Shown here piece after piece: positions 16,168 through 25,168 of a stretch of 49,517 nucleotides of DNA. The first letter of the stretch is position 1; each line of letters opens with the position of its first letter. The stretch spans positions 1-49,517 of the forward strand of contig SVRM01000013.1 of NCBI GenBank assembly GCA_015064785.1. Reading direction: 5' to 3'. The DNA comes from Oscillospiraceae bacterium (GTDB lineage: Bacteria > Bacillota > Clostridia > Oscillospirales > CAG-272). The position numbers were made by a program, and so were the translations under genes. Under the pieces are notes generated by a model. It ran no database searches and was not told the origin of the DNA. It was given only the letters and a program-made list of their open reading frames with translations.

Positions 16168-18618
16168 TTATTCCGATTTGAGATCATCTGCCGCTTCATA
16201 CGCCGCAATGCTGACCGGTCCGATCAGACCGCCTGCGGGGGCAAGTACTTCGACCTTTTTCATGTTTTCATGATATGTCCCGACGTAGTACGGCTCCACC
16301 GCATCAAAGAACGGATCGTTGTGACAGACATTCGCTGTCGTGTTGGCAACTGTCACGGAAATTTCATCGCCGACACAAACCTCGGACAGCATCATCCGAT
16401 ACGGCGGCATCGTGATTTCGCCGATCTGCGTACCATTCCGGAATACGCGCGCAAAATGATGCACCTCGCCCAGATCAAGCACCAGCTTACCGGTATCCGA
16501 TCGCTGAGGAAGGGTTTCTACGCGGAAAGTATAGACCGCCTCACCGGACACAGACGCATCCCACAGTCCAAGTCCCGGCAGATGCGCTCCATCCGCTGCG
16601 GAAAAATACGTATTCTGCGGACCTGCGCTGACATCCAGGGAATAGCGGCGGCGAATGTATGCATCGGTCAGAGGCAGTACCGCCCGCTCGGTTTCACGGT
16701 ACAAAGGACACGCATCCTGCTGCTCCTCTGTCAGGATGAGCATCATACCCGCCCCGCGCAGCAGCGTGACCGGCAGCACAAGTGTCCCGCCTTCACGGGA
16801 ATATTCCACGGTACAAAGTTCACCGGTTTCAAGATCGACGGCATACGGAATTCTGGTACTCTGAATGCGGACAGTATCGGACACCGTCTCCCCCGCCGCA
16901 CTGCAAATGAAATACCCCTCCGTACCGTCATCCAGGACGATGTGCCGGCCATGAATGTCGCGTCGGGTTCTCTGCATCACGGGGACAACCGTATGACCGC
17001 AGGCGTGCATCTTTGCAAGCACCGCACCATCTTCCATCGAAACCCCGTCTGGAACAAACACATTGTCATAGCGGACGCCGTTGTATACCAATGCCGTACC
17101 GCCGTCATAAGAGACAAGCGCGGCATCACGCACCAATGCCTCATCGATGATATCAAACGAAACGCCGGCATCCTCCAGCATGTGACCAAGATCGACAAAC
17201 GTCTTTGCCGCCTCCTGTCCCCAGCACCCGCAGGCACCGACCGTGCGGTAGGGATAGTACAAAGCCGACGTGATCACCGGTCTGCTGTTTTGCAGGATGG
17301 CTGACAGACGGGCGGTATAGTCATTGATGCCGTGCAGCATATCCATACCGGGATTCGTCGGATTGAAATTCGGACGGTATTGCAGACACATCGCACTTGA
17401 CCGGTCAAGAGAAACAACCATGAAGTTGAACAGACTGATACCGCGCACCGCCTGAAAATTGACAACAAACCGCATTTCCTCCGGCGTGACATGCGAGCCG
17501 TATACCGCGAACGATTCGCTGAGTGCGACGGAATGTCCGCACTGGTGCGCGGCAGAGGAGGCCAGACGCGGAAAGAATTCAAAATTGCCGTTGTCGCGGT
17601 CATAGGGGCGGTCCTTGCAGCATCTGCCGTCCGGATGCGGATAGGTGATCTGCGACCAGATGACATCGACGCCCGGAACATCGAATGCCCGGAACAGCTC
17701 CATCGAATCGCCGTAACGGTTGAAGATATGCCGCATCGAATTCTCGTTGTCAAGATGCCCGACAGACTTCATACCGTGTGCATTGAGCCACTGCTTCATC
17801 GGCACAAAATAATTGTCACGTACCAGTTCGCCGCACAGCATATGATAATCACTGACAGCCCGCGCCTGCACCTCGGTCACAGGCTCTGCCCGGCGCGTGA
17901 TATACGGCAGGTAATCGAGCATGTCATAGCCGTACTTTTCTGAGAACATGCGGTCCATGCCGGGCGTCCATGTCCCCATAAACGCCTCGTCATCAAACAT
18001 ATAGACCACATCCGTTCCCATGACATCACCAAAGCGGCTTTTAAGCTTCTCGTGCGTCAGCGCAAGAAACAGCGCAACATTGCGGCGGGAAGCATTGTCG
18101 GTTCTGGTGCAGCGCGGTGCATCCCCTTCCACGTCGGCGTATTCCGTCACGGTAACAGCCTCCGAAAAGATCTGTCCTGCGGTGATACGGTCATCGCCGC
18201 AGTATGCCGCCAGAGCATCGGGCGACGGTGTATACGCAGCGCCGGCATCGAGCGTTACCGTTCTTGCGCCGATGGCACGGATACCGGTCGACGGATCCGC
18301 TTGCCGTACCAGACCGCCGGCAAAGCCCGACGGGAATCCGCCTTCGTTGTAAAGCCATGTGTACATGCCCCGGGCGGCAGCATATTCGTAAGCATGATAG
18401 ACAAGCTCGATGTATTCGTCAGACAGATATTCCGGCCGCAGATGGGTCCGTCTGGTCGTCGGGCGGAAATTCTCCGGCTCACCGAGGACGTAAAAAGCGC
18501 GGATGCCTGCATCGTACATTTCGTCGATCTGTGCTTCAATTTTTTCTTTTGTTGCGGTCGTATTCCACAGCCATGTGTAGGCGGGGTAATATGCGGAGGA
18601 AATCTGTTTGAAATTCAT
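16168..18618 (-). CDS. Large putative glycoside hydrolase, GH106-like (alpha-L-rhamnosidase type)
   Basis: 816 residues, no signal peptide, preceded by GAGG. The N-terminal PAYTWLWNTTATKEKIEAQIDEMYDAGIRAFYVL pattern, YTWLYNEGGFPSG (about 92-104), TDVVYMFDDEAFMG (203-216), MKSVGHLDNE and a C-terminal galactose-binding-like beta-sandwich (about 700-800, LVLDLGEVHHFARVFRNG) are characteristic of the GH106/GH2-like rhamnosidase group. These residues suggest a barrel with Asp/Glu catalysis, though I cannot place the pair with confidence. It is co-transcribed with a beta-propeller gene upstream and a GH95-like gene downstream, pointing to rhamnogalacturonan side-chain breakdown. Glycosidase is likely; the family number is an inference. 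Confidence 0.68.
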   Translation of the reverse strand: MNFKQISSAYYPAYTWLWNTTATKEKIEAQIDEMYDAGIRAFYVLGEPENFRPTTRRTHLRPEYLSDEYIELVYHAYEYAAARGMYTWLYNEGGFPSGFAGGLVRQADPSTGIRAIGARTVTLDAGAAYTPSPDALAAYCGDDRITAGQIFSEAVTVTEYADVEGDAPRCTRTDNASRRNVALFLALTHEKLKSRFGDVMGTDVVYMFDDEAFMGTWTPGMDRMFSEKYGYDMLDYLPYITRRAEPVTEVQARAVSDYHMLCGELVRDNYFVPMKQWLNAHGMKSVGHLDNENSMRHIFNRYGDSMELFRAFDVPGVDVIWSQITYPHPDGRCCKDRPYDRDNGNFEFFPRLASSAAHQCGHSVALSESFAVYGSHVTPEEMRFVVNFQAVRGISLFNFMVVSLDRSSAMCLQYRPNFNPTNPGMDMLHGINDYTARLSAILQNSRPVITSALYYPYRTVGACGCWGQEAAKTFVDLGHMLEDAGVSFDIIDEALVRDAALVSYDGGTALVYNGVRYDNVFVPDGVSMEDGAVLAKMHACGHTVVPVMQRTRRDIHGRHIVLDDGTEGYFICSAAGETVSDTVRIQSTRIPYAVDLETGELCTVEYSREGGTLVLPVTLLRGAGMMLILTEEQQDACPLYRETERAVLPLTDAYIRRRYSLDVSAGPQNTYFSAADGAHLPGLGLWDASVSGEAVYTFRVETLPQRSDTGKLVLDLGEVHHFARVFRNGTQIGEITMPPYRMMLSEVCVGDEISVTVANTTANVCHNDPFFDAVEPYYVGTYHENMKKVEVLAPAGGLIGPVSIAAYEAADDLKSE

Positions 18619-18679
18619 GGAGGGACCTCATTTCGTTGTTATTCTGTCATTGATTTCATAAACGCGGTCTTCATAACAA

Positions 18680-18725
18680 AAGCGAGGCTGTTCACAATTT
18701 CATTGCGGCAGCCTCGGTTTTTCAT
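18680..18725 (-). terminator. Hairpin after the beta-propeller gene (weak terminator or attenuator)
   Basis: GAGGCTG (18684-18690) pairs with CAGCCTC (18709-18715); on the minus strand the stem is followed by GCTTTTGTT. The short T-run and the lack of a clear new promoter before 18618 suggest partial read-through into the GH106-like gene. Confidence 0.6.
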
Positions 18726-18733
18726 TGTCGGAC

Positions 18734-20089
18734 TCAGATTCCGCACGATATCTGCGAGCCGATGGCATTGTATCCGCTCGCCATCAGCTTCTGCATGAAG
18801 GTCAGATACGGAATGCTGTATCTCTGTTTCATAACTGCGCTGTCGCAGGCATCCTCGTCTGCGAGAATCTCAAACGCGGTGCCGTTTGCAATCATGATCT
18901 GCTCACCCGGATGGTCGAGCAGCTTACCCATACGCATCGGCGAACCTGCAAACGATGCAAGTACATTGCCGTGACGGTCGATGATCTTGCCGTCCGGGCA
19001 GACAAATTCGTGATAACCGTCGCCGTTGATGTCGAGCGGATGTACGTCATAGCCCTTGTACGGCAGAGAGAAATTGACTTCCTCACCGGTGAAAGCATCA
19101 TAATAGAATACACCGTCGATCTCATGATTGAAGCCGCAATCGTCGGGAACAAAATGTTCGCGCATCGCCATACAGATCTTGCCGTAACCGTCGAGGACGT
19201 TCGCGCACCAGCCGGTATGCATATGACCAATGCTGTCCAGCTGCTTCCATGCGACGCTTCCGTCCGGATGGAACGTCACAACGCGCGGCTCACCGGGACG
19301 TTCTCCGCCTTCGCGGCAGGTATAGATATACCATTTGCCTGTTTCGGGATGGCGGTACGGAAGAATGATATCAGAATGTCCGTCATAGTCCGGTGCAAGG
19401 CAGATCACCTCATGACCGTCGTCAACCGAAATCAGACGTTCCCCCCAGAACAACTCGTCCACGCCGTCCTCGTTGATGTCAAGCACCGGCGTGACATGTG
19501 ATGCCTTCGGACCGAATTCATCTGCGGGAATTTTGATCTCCCAGCGCGGCTGCATATCACCCGACCAGCCTTGCAGATACATATCCCCGTAGGTACCCTG
19601 ACAGGTAATCAGCACCGGCTCTCCGTGTGCATATCCTGCCACCAGATAGAAGCGGTAGCACAGCGACATGCGGTCGTTGAAGGTATTCCACGGCCAGGGC
19701 CACGAGCCGGTCAGCGCACCGGTACGCGCATCGAGCCGCTGCAATTTGCGGTGCATAAACGAAAACGGTGCGCCGGTGTTGTTGATAAAGTAGATTTCAT
19801 CGTATCCGTCGCCGTCCATGTCCAGCGCCACGGCACAGCGGAACCAGATCCCGGGCAGAACGCCATCGGGAAGCTCCCGCTCCCACAGCTTATTGCCGTT
19901 CATGTCAAACATGACAAGCCATGTGTTCTGGATGCCCTTATAGTGGAACAATTCCTCACCGGGGTCAACGCCGACGCCGGGTGTTGTCAGAAACAGCATA
20001 CCCTCGCCGTCGCCCAGCTTGACGGTTGCCGAGTGGGAATAGCCGATGTTCCGTCCGATGTCAAATCGGTGTGTGGTTTTCAGTTTCAT
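18734..20089 (-). CDS. FG-GAP/PL11-like beta-propeller protein
   Basis: 451 residues from the start at 20089 (AAAGGA 9 bases upstream). Repeated calcium-loop segments of type DxDGDGxxE are seen: LDMDGDGYDEIYF (96-108), LDINEDGVDELFWG (about 209-222), LDINGDGYHEFVCPDG (about 370-385), plus sheet motifs such as WLVMFDMNGNKLWERELPDG. This is the layout of FG-GAP propellers and of rhamnogalacturonan lyases of family PL11. There is no signal peptide. First gene of an operon with GH106-like and GH95-like enzymes, so a lyase or binding role on rhamnogalacturonan fragments is attractive, but catalytic residues cannot be confirmed by eye. Confidence 0.72.
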   Translation of the reverse strand: MKLKTTHRFDIGRNIGYSHSATVKLGDGEGMLFLTTPGVGVDPGEELFHYKGIQNTWLVMFDMNGNKLWERELPDGVLPGIWFRCAVALDMDGDGYDEIYFINNTGAPFSFMHRKLQRLDARTGALTGSWPWPWNTFNDRMSLCYRFYLVAGYAHGEPVLITCQGTYGDMYLQGWSGDMQPRWEIKIPADEFGPKASHVTPVLDINEDGVDELFWGERLISVDDGHEVICLAPDYDGHSDIILPYRHPETGKWYIYTCREGGERPGEPRVVTFHPDGSVAWKQLDSIGHMHTGWCANVLDGYGKICMAMREHFVPDDCGFNHEIDGVFYYDAFTGEEVNFSLPYKGYDVHPLDINGDGYHEFVCPDGKIIDRHGNVLASFAGSPMRMGKLLDHPGEQIMIANGTAFEILADEDACDSAVMKQRYSIPYLTFMQKLMASGYNAIGSQISCGI

Positions 20090-20126
20090 TGGTATGAGTC
20101 CTTTCCGTATCATGATTTATACCATC

Positions 20127-20155
20127 ATTATAACGCGGAGCGCCGGGTTTGTCAA
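20127..20155 (-). promoter_or_regulatory. Consensus sigma-A promoter of the propeller-GH106-GH95 operon
   Basis: On the minus strand, TTGACA (20155-20150) and TATAAT (20132-20127) are separated by 17 bases, 38 bases before the start codon at 20089. Both boxes are perfect. Confidence 0.88.
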
Positions 20156-20180
20156 GAGACACACTGTGATTTTGTGATGA

Positions 20181-20221
20181 AAAAGGACGGGGTACCGAAA
20201 GTATCAGCAGCACCCCCGCCC
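20181..20221 (-). terminator. Terminator of the lipoprotein operon
   Basis: On the minus strand GGGCGGGGGT pairs with ACCCCGTCC (one mismatch) and is followed by TTTTTC. It lies 27 bases past the stop at 20248. Confidence 0.72.
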
Positions 20222-20247
20222 GATCAAAGCGTCCATTGTGAACCGCA

Positions 20248-22665
20248 TCACTCTGCCAGCTTGATCTCCGCCCGTCGGATGATGAGATCAATCGCCTCGG
20301 AAAGTGTTCTCACTCCTTCTCGGACGGCGGAATATTCCTCCCAGATGATCCCGAAGATATCCTCATTACATTCTCCGCGCAGATTTCCCCCGACAACCGT
20401 TTCATACAGCCGCTCATGGGTCTGATCAAGCAAGGCAATTTCCGTCATATCCGCATAATAATCCCCTGTCAGCGGCTGTTTTGTAAACATCTGATAGTTG
20501 AACTGCAAATGTACACTGCCGTTCGACTGCGGCGACGTAACCTGCATGAAATAGTGATATCCCGCCGGAATTGCCGCCTGCAGCCCCGACTGTGTGACGG
20601 GAATACCGGTCTGCCGCATCATAGAACAGCTTTGAATGGTATCGGAAAACAGCATCCGCAAAAACATATACGCACCGTCGGCGACCTTTGCATCTTCCGG
20701 CATGACGACCTGCAAACCCGGTGTCATCCGCAGTTTTCCACCGCTCTCGGTCGGATAACCGCAGAAGTGATATTCTTTATCGCTGCCCTCAAACAATGCG
20801 GGCAGGAACAACAGCTGTTCTGCGGTTTGAAAATCCATTTTCATGAATTTCAGATCACCCGACACCAAAGCCGCAATCGGATTCTCCACCATACTTGCAA
20901 CACCGTTATCGGACAGAATGACATATCCGCAGTCCGTATTGATATATGCACGCTCCTCATCCTTTTTCAACTCGTCGAACAACGTAAGAAATCCGGCAAA
21001 TGCAGGATCGTCAAAGGCATGTGTACCGGCTGAAATATCAAAATAATCCTGTACTCCCATCTCCAAAAATACAGACGGGACCGCCTCGGAAAACAATGCC
21101 TGCTCCTCCCCGAGCGTATCGGCAATCGAGCGCAGAACCTCCGGCGTAAAGGGCATATCGGCGGGGAGCGTATCGGTTGTTGTCAGATAACCGGAAAGTC
21201 CGACGGACAGCGGCAGAACCTGTAACTTGCCGTCCGTATCAAATGCCGCCCGTATGGAGGACTGTATTCCGATCTCATCGGCAAATGCGGTGAGATCCGT
21301 ACCGACGCCGTTTTTAGTCACCGTTTCAAGGTAATCCGCAACATAGCTGTGAGAGCCGAAGAAATAGAGATCGTGGGGCAGTCCCGCCAGCAAATCCTCC
21401 TGTACCGCGGCTTTTTTGATTTCTATATTGCCGGAATCCTGTGCCAGATAACTTGGATACATCGCGTCCAGATCGCGGTGCGCAATGCGGTATCCCGTAT
21501 TTTCGCGATTGAAGCGGAAAATTGCCTCACGCAAAACGGTCACTTCATTTTGCGAAGCAAAGGCGCTTGCAACGGAAATGACCTGCCGCGCCGGACGCTG
21601 ACCGCCCTCAAGCGGTGTCAGCAGCATCGGATAAGGCAGATATGCGCGGTTCGGCAGCATTTCCGACAGCATATCCCGATAACCGATCAGAAAGCGGTCA
21701 CCCGGCAGAATGTCGAGAATCTCGACATTCCGTTCTGAGGACGTGGAATCATCGTTATAGTTCAGACACGATGCCGTCCAGTCAAGGAGCTTGATCTCCT
21801 CCCCGCCGCGCTGCACCCAGATGCCGTCGGAGCAGATCAGATATACGCTATCCTCTCGGTAATAGACGTTCCGTGCCGAGGAAAACCGATCGGTTTCCAT
21901 GTGCAGCTTCACCGGGGTCAGGGTTTCCGAAAGCGGATCAAAATGCAGGGTGGTTCCGTCCTCGCAGCAGAAGATCGCTGTTCCGTCTGACTGTACATAG
22001 CCGTCATACACAAGCGAGGTTGTCTCAAACGGTCCGCGCACGGAAAGTGTATCATCGATCAGATAAAACTGATTGGGGGTTGTGGCATCCGCATAGACAA
22101 GACCGATGCCGTCCAGCTGTAAAAGCGAATCGGTCGCCACATGCCCGATGATATTGTCCGCATCGTCGCGGTATAAGGTTGGCGAAAACGGCAGCGGCGC
22201 ACTTTGGGTGACCGTTGTGCAGTCAAAATCCGTGCGGACGATGCGGTATTCCGTGTTTTCGAGATCATCCTTGGGATAATACGATGCATACACCGTACCG
22301 TCCGAGGACGGGAATACCGCACAGATGCCGATAGTTTTCCCGCCGAGTGCTTCACGCAGACGCTTTTCAAAATTGGGAAGCACAGCGATTGGAACACCGT
22401 TTTCATCATAGATGTGGATATCGCCGGAAGTTTGGAACCGCAGTTCCCCATTGCAGTCGAAGCTGAACGGGGATGTACTGTTCAGACTGTAATTTACCGA
22501 AGTTCCGTCCTCCGGGGTGATACGAAGGCTGTTATAGATATGCTCGACGGTTTCGTATATTACCGTCTCACCGTCACCGGACACGCTCACTGCAGTTCCG
22601 TCTCGTGTACATCCGACGAACAGCACACAGAGAATACAGAGCCATATGATTCCGATATGTTTCAT
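20248..22665 (-). CDS. Propeller-SBP lipoprotein D (most diverged paralog)
   Basis: 805 residues. Lipobox LFVGC puts lipidation at Cys19. Residues about 40-360 are short beta-rich repeats (GELRFQTSGDIHIYDENG, GTAIFCCEDGTTLHFD) like a WD/PQQ-type propeller; about 370-805 resembles a family-1 solute-binding protein (VLREAIFRFNRENTGYRIAH, LPHDLYFFG, TPEVLRSIADTLG, YMFLRMLFSD). Last of four paralogs downstream of an ECF sigma/anti-sigma pair, 33 bases after its upstream neighbour. Its C-terminus (TLSEAIDLIIRRAEIKLAE) differs from the IIQSRVWIYLNE tail of the other three. Surface glycan binding or sensing is inferred; no permease is nearby. AGGAG precedes the start. Confidence 0.84.
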   Translation of the reverse strand: MKHIGIIWLCILCVLFVGCTRDGTAVSVSGDGETVIYETVEHIYNSLRITPEDGTSVNYSLNSTSPFSFDCNGELRFQTSGDIHIYDENGVPIAVLPNFEKRLREALGGKTIGICAVFPSSDGTVYASYYPKDDLENTEYRIVRTDFDCTTVTQSAPLPFSPTLYRDDADNIIGHVATDSLLQLDGIGLVYADATTPNQFYLIDDTLSVRGPFETTSLVYDGYVQSDGTAIFCCEDGTTLHFDPLSETLTPVKLHMETDRFSSARNVYYREDSVYLICSDGIWVQRGGEEIKLLDWTASCLNYNDDSTSSERNVEILDILPGDRFLIGYRDMLSEMLPNRAYLPYPMLLTPLEGGQRPARQVISVASAFASQNEVTVLREAIFRFNRENTGYRIAHRDLDAMYPSYLAQDSGNIEIKKAAVQEDLLAGLPHDLYFFGSHSYVADYLETVTKNGVGTDLTAFADEIGIQSSIRAAFDTDGKLQVLPLSVGLSGYLTTTDTLPADMPFTPEVLRSIADTLGEEQALFSEAVPSVFLEMGVQDYFDISAGTHAFDDPAFAGFLTLFDELKKDEERAYINTDCGYVILSDNGVASMVENPIAALVSGDLKFMKMDFQTAEQLLFLPALFEGSDKEYHFCGYPTESGGKLRMTPGLQVVMPEDAKVADGAYMFLRMLFSDTIQSCSMMRQTGIPVTQSGLQAAIPAGYHYFMQVTSPQSNGSVHLQFNYQMFTKQPLTGDYYADMTEIALLDQTHERLYETVVGGNLRGECNEDIFGIIWEEYSAVREGVRTLSEAIDLIIRRAEIKLAE

Positions 22666-22698
22666 ACAATATCTCCTGTCACAGTTGGTTTTTGATGC

Positions 22699-25131
22699 TT
22701 ATTCGTTGAGATAAATCCACACCCGCGACTGGATAATCTTCGTTGTCTCCTCCAAAGTCTTTGCGCCGCCGTACCAATACGACAGCTCCTCCTCGACAAT
22801 GTCAGCAATCACAGGATCAGACCCCGCCTGCATCCGGCAGTTTTCAAAGAAGTCCAGCATTGCCGCCTTATCCTCATCGGTAATGACAACCTCAATATTG
22901 TATGTTTCCGAAAATCCGGTTTTATAATCCTCCAGCGGCACATCGGATATTGCCGCCGGAACCATCGGCTGCACCCCTTCCCGGACATAATAGAAATACC
23001 GGTACCGGTCAATCGCCGCCTCCAATCCCGACAACGTAACGGGAAGGGACTGCTCAATCAGCTTGTCGCTGGTCTGTACGCGGTCGGACAGCAGAAACGA
23101 AATAAATTCCGCACATCCACCGTGTACCGTGGAATCCGCCATCACCGAAAGCAGGGACGGCGTCCGGATATACGCGCTGCATCCGCCGCTGGCAGTGGGA
23201 TATCCGCAGAGCGTAAACGGAATTTCTCCATCCCCGAACAGCCGCTTCAGCGCAGGGTACAGACCGATGTCGTCAAATGACACCGACAGCAGCTGCAGCC
23301 GTCCGTCTGCAAGATTTTCCCGCAGATAGGAGGAATCCGATTCATATCCAAGATAGCCGTAGGACTGCAGTCTGCCTGCATTGATGTGCACGTATTCCTC
23401 ATCCACCAGCCGCAGATATTCGATAAAGCGGCGGAATTCCTCGGTATCAAACGATGCCGTCCGGTTTTCGTAATCGACAAAGTCATAAAGACCGTTTTCA
23501 AAGATCTGCCTGATCGCCGTATGGTCGGCGGCGATGACCTCGCCTTCAAACGGGACATCGGAATTCTGTTCGGCTGTGGGATACTGTACAAGAACCATAT
23601 CCCCGTTTTCGTTGGTTTCAACCCGCATTCCGCTGTCCGGCTCCACCTCCGCCTGTGTGCCTTTTCCGGACAGGTTTTCTGCCAGCGCATAAAAGGTGTC
23701 CATGGTCAGCGGACCGTTTGTGACCGAGGACGCCGCGGCAAAGGTCTGCACTGTCATCCGGGTAGGCAGCGTCCACATCCGTCCGCCGTCCAGCACCGCA
23801 TGACGCACGCCGCCGAGCAGAGCATCCCCGAAGGTCGGCAGAAGGTCTGCCGTCAGATTCTTTTCCGCATATTTTCCGATGTTGAATGCTGATGACATCA
23901 CAAGCATATCCGGCACATCGCCCGCCATCAGATGTTCATCAAACACGCGCTCGATGTCCGCGGCCTGTCCGTAAGTACTGTAATCGGTCAGCCGGATATA
24001 ATACCGCTCGTTCTCCGCATTGAACAGCTGAATCGTTTCCTTCAGGAACGCATCGGGAAACGTCAGAGCCGCAAGCGTAATCACACGGCGCGGCGCAGAA
24101 AACGCCTCTGTTTTGGTACAGTCGATCAGCTGATATTCATACACATTTCCAAGTGCCTTTGGCTGAAATACATACAGCCGTTCCCGGTCAATCATGTATA
24201 ACCGTCCGGCGGTGCCGCGTCCGTTGAGCCATTCCAGAATCGGCTCACGCACGCCGGTCTCATCCACGGCGTAAACGCCCACACGGTCCCCGTAATAGGC
24301 GTTTCCGTCCCCGTCAAAGTACAAATCTCCGTTGACAGCATCCCCAAGCTGATACGGATGCTCCTCAAGCGGCACCTTTGTTCCTGCGGCAATGTCCACC
24401 TCAAACAGATTGACGCCGTAGCCGACCCAGAAGAGATCACCGCCGCGATGGGTCATATAGTCCATCGCGCCTTCCATGAAAATCGTTTGCAGCAGATTCA
24501 GATCGCCGTCCAGCACCAGCATGGCGGTGGTCACCAGCATAACCACGCGGATGCCGCCGTCCTCACCGGGCAGAATCTTTGCCTGAAACTGCGTTGTATT
24601 GATTTTGCAGCCCTCGGGAACCGGAGTTGTCTGCAGCAGTGTGCCGTCCGCGTCATACAGACACAGAAAGCCCTCTTTCACCTGATTGATGCGGTTATAA
24701 ACAACAATCATGCGGTCATCGGGCAGAACAACGGCATACATTTCAGCGCCGTCCTCATGATCCGGAATGGCACGCGACCACACCAGTCCGCCGTCGCGGT
24801 CAAAGCAGCACAGCTCCTTCTGCGGATACGGCTTGATGGACGCATAGAAATAATCCCCGTCGACATACTGGAACGTTGAATACATGTTGACAGCCGGCTC
24901 CACGGGGCGCATATCATACGTTTTCAGCGTTGTGATGTATTCCGCCTCCGGGTCCTCCCGGTCGGCAAGCGTTGTGACAACGGTATCGGATGCCGCACCT
25001 CCGATGCCCCCCGCGCCGCCGTCTGTCACCGCAGCACCCGTGTCGGCTGTCCCCGCCGCGCCGCTCTCACAGGCGCAGAAAAACAGCATGGACAGCAGCA
25101 GAAGCAGTGCGGTCAATCGTGTTTTTGCCAT
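22699..25131 (-). CDS. Propeller-SBP lipoprotein C
   Basis: 810 residues from the start at 25131 (GGAAAGGAG upstream; a longer reading adds unrelated residues). The signal ends FFCAC with Cys21 as lipid anchor, followed by a Gly/Ala/Thr linker. About 55-345 is beta-repeat sequence (CCFDRDGGLVWSRAIPDHED, LYFDGDGNAYYGDRVG); about 350-810 is solute-binding-like (FLKETIQLFNAENERYYIRL, TADLLPTFGDALLGGV, FISFLLSDRVQTSDKL). Very similar to lipoprotein B (25169-27613) in signal, linker context and C-terminal TLEETTKIIQSRVWIYLNE, so a recent tandem duplicate. Probably displayed on the membrane surface and either delivers oligosaccharides or reports them to the sigma system. Confidence 0.86.
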   Translation of the reverse strand: MAKTRLTALLLLLSMLFFCACESGAAGTADTGAAVTDGGAGGIGGAASDTVVTTLADREDPEAEYITTLKTYDMRPVEPAVNMYSTFQYVDGDYFYASIKPYPQKELCCFDRDGGLVWSRAIPDHEDGAEMYAVVLPDDRMIVVYNRINQVKEGFLCLYDADGTLLQTTPVPEGCKINTTQFQAKILPGEDGGIRVVMLVTTAMLVLDGDLNLLQTIFMEGAMDYMTHRGGDLFWVGYGVNLFEVDIAAGTKVPLEEHPYQLGDAVNGDLYFDGDGNAYYGDRVGVYAVDETGVREPILEWLNGRGTAGRLYMIDRERLYVFQPKALGNVYEYQLIDCTKTEAFSAPRRVITLAALTFPDAFLKETIQLFNAENERYYIRLTDYSTYGQAADIERVFDEHLMAGDVPDMLVMSSAFNIGKYAEKNLTADLLPTFGDALLGGVRHAVLDGGRMWTLPTRMTVQTFAAASSVTNGPLTMDTFYALAENLSGKGTQAEVEPDSGMRVETNENGDMVLVQYPTAEQNSDVPFEGEVIAADHTAIRQIFENGLYDFVDYENRTASFDTEEFRRFIEYLRLVDEEYVHINAGRLQSYGYLGYESDSSYLRENLADGRLQLLSVSFDDIGLYPALKRLFGDGEIPFTLCGYPTASGGCSAYIRTPSLLSVMADSTVHGGCAEFISFLLSDRVQTSDKLIEQSLPVTLSGLEAAIDRYRYFYYVREGVQPMVPAAISDVPLEDYKTGFSETYNIEVVITDEDKAAMLDFFENCRMQAGSDPVIADIVEEELSYWYGGAKTLEETTKIIQSRVWIYLNE

Positions 25132-25168
25132 GGGATAACTCCTTTCCTTCACATTACACTTTACACGC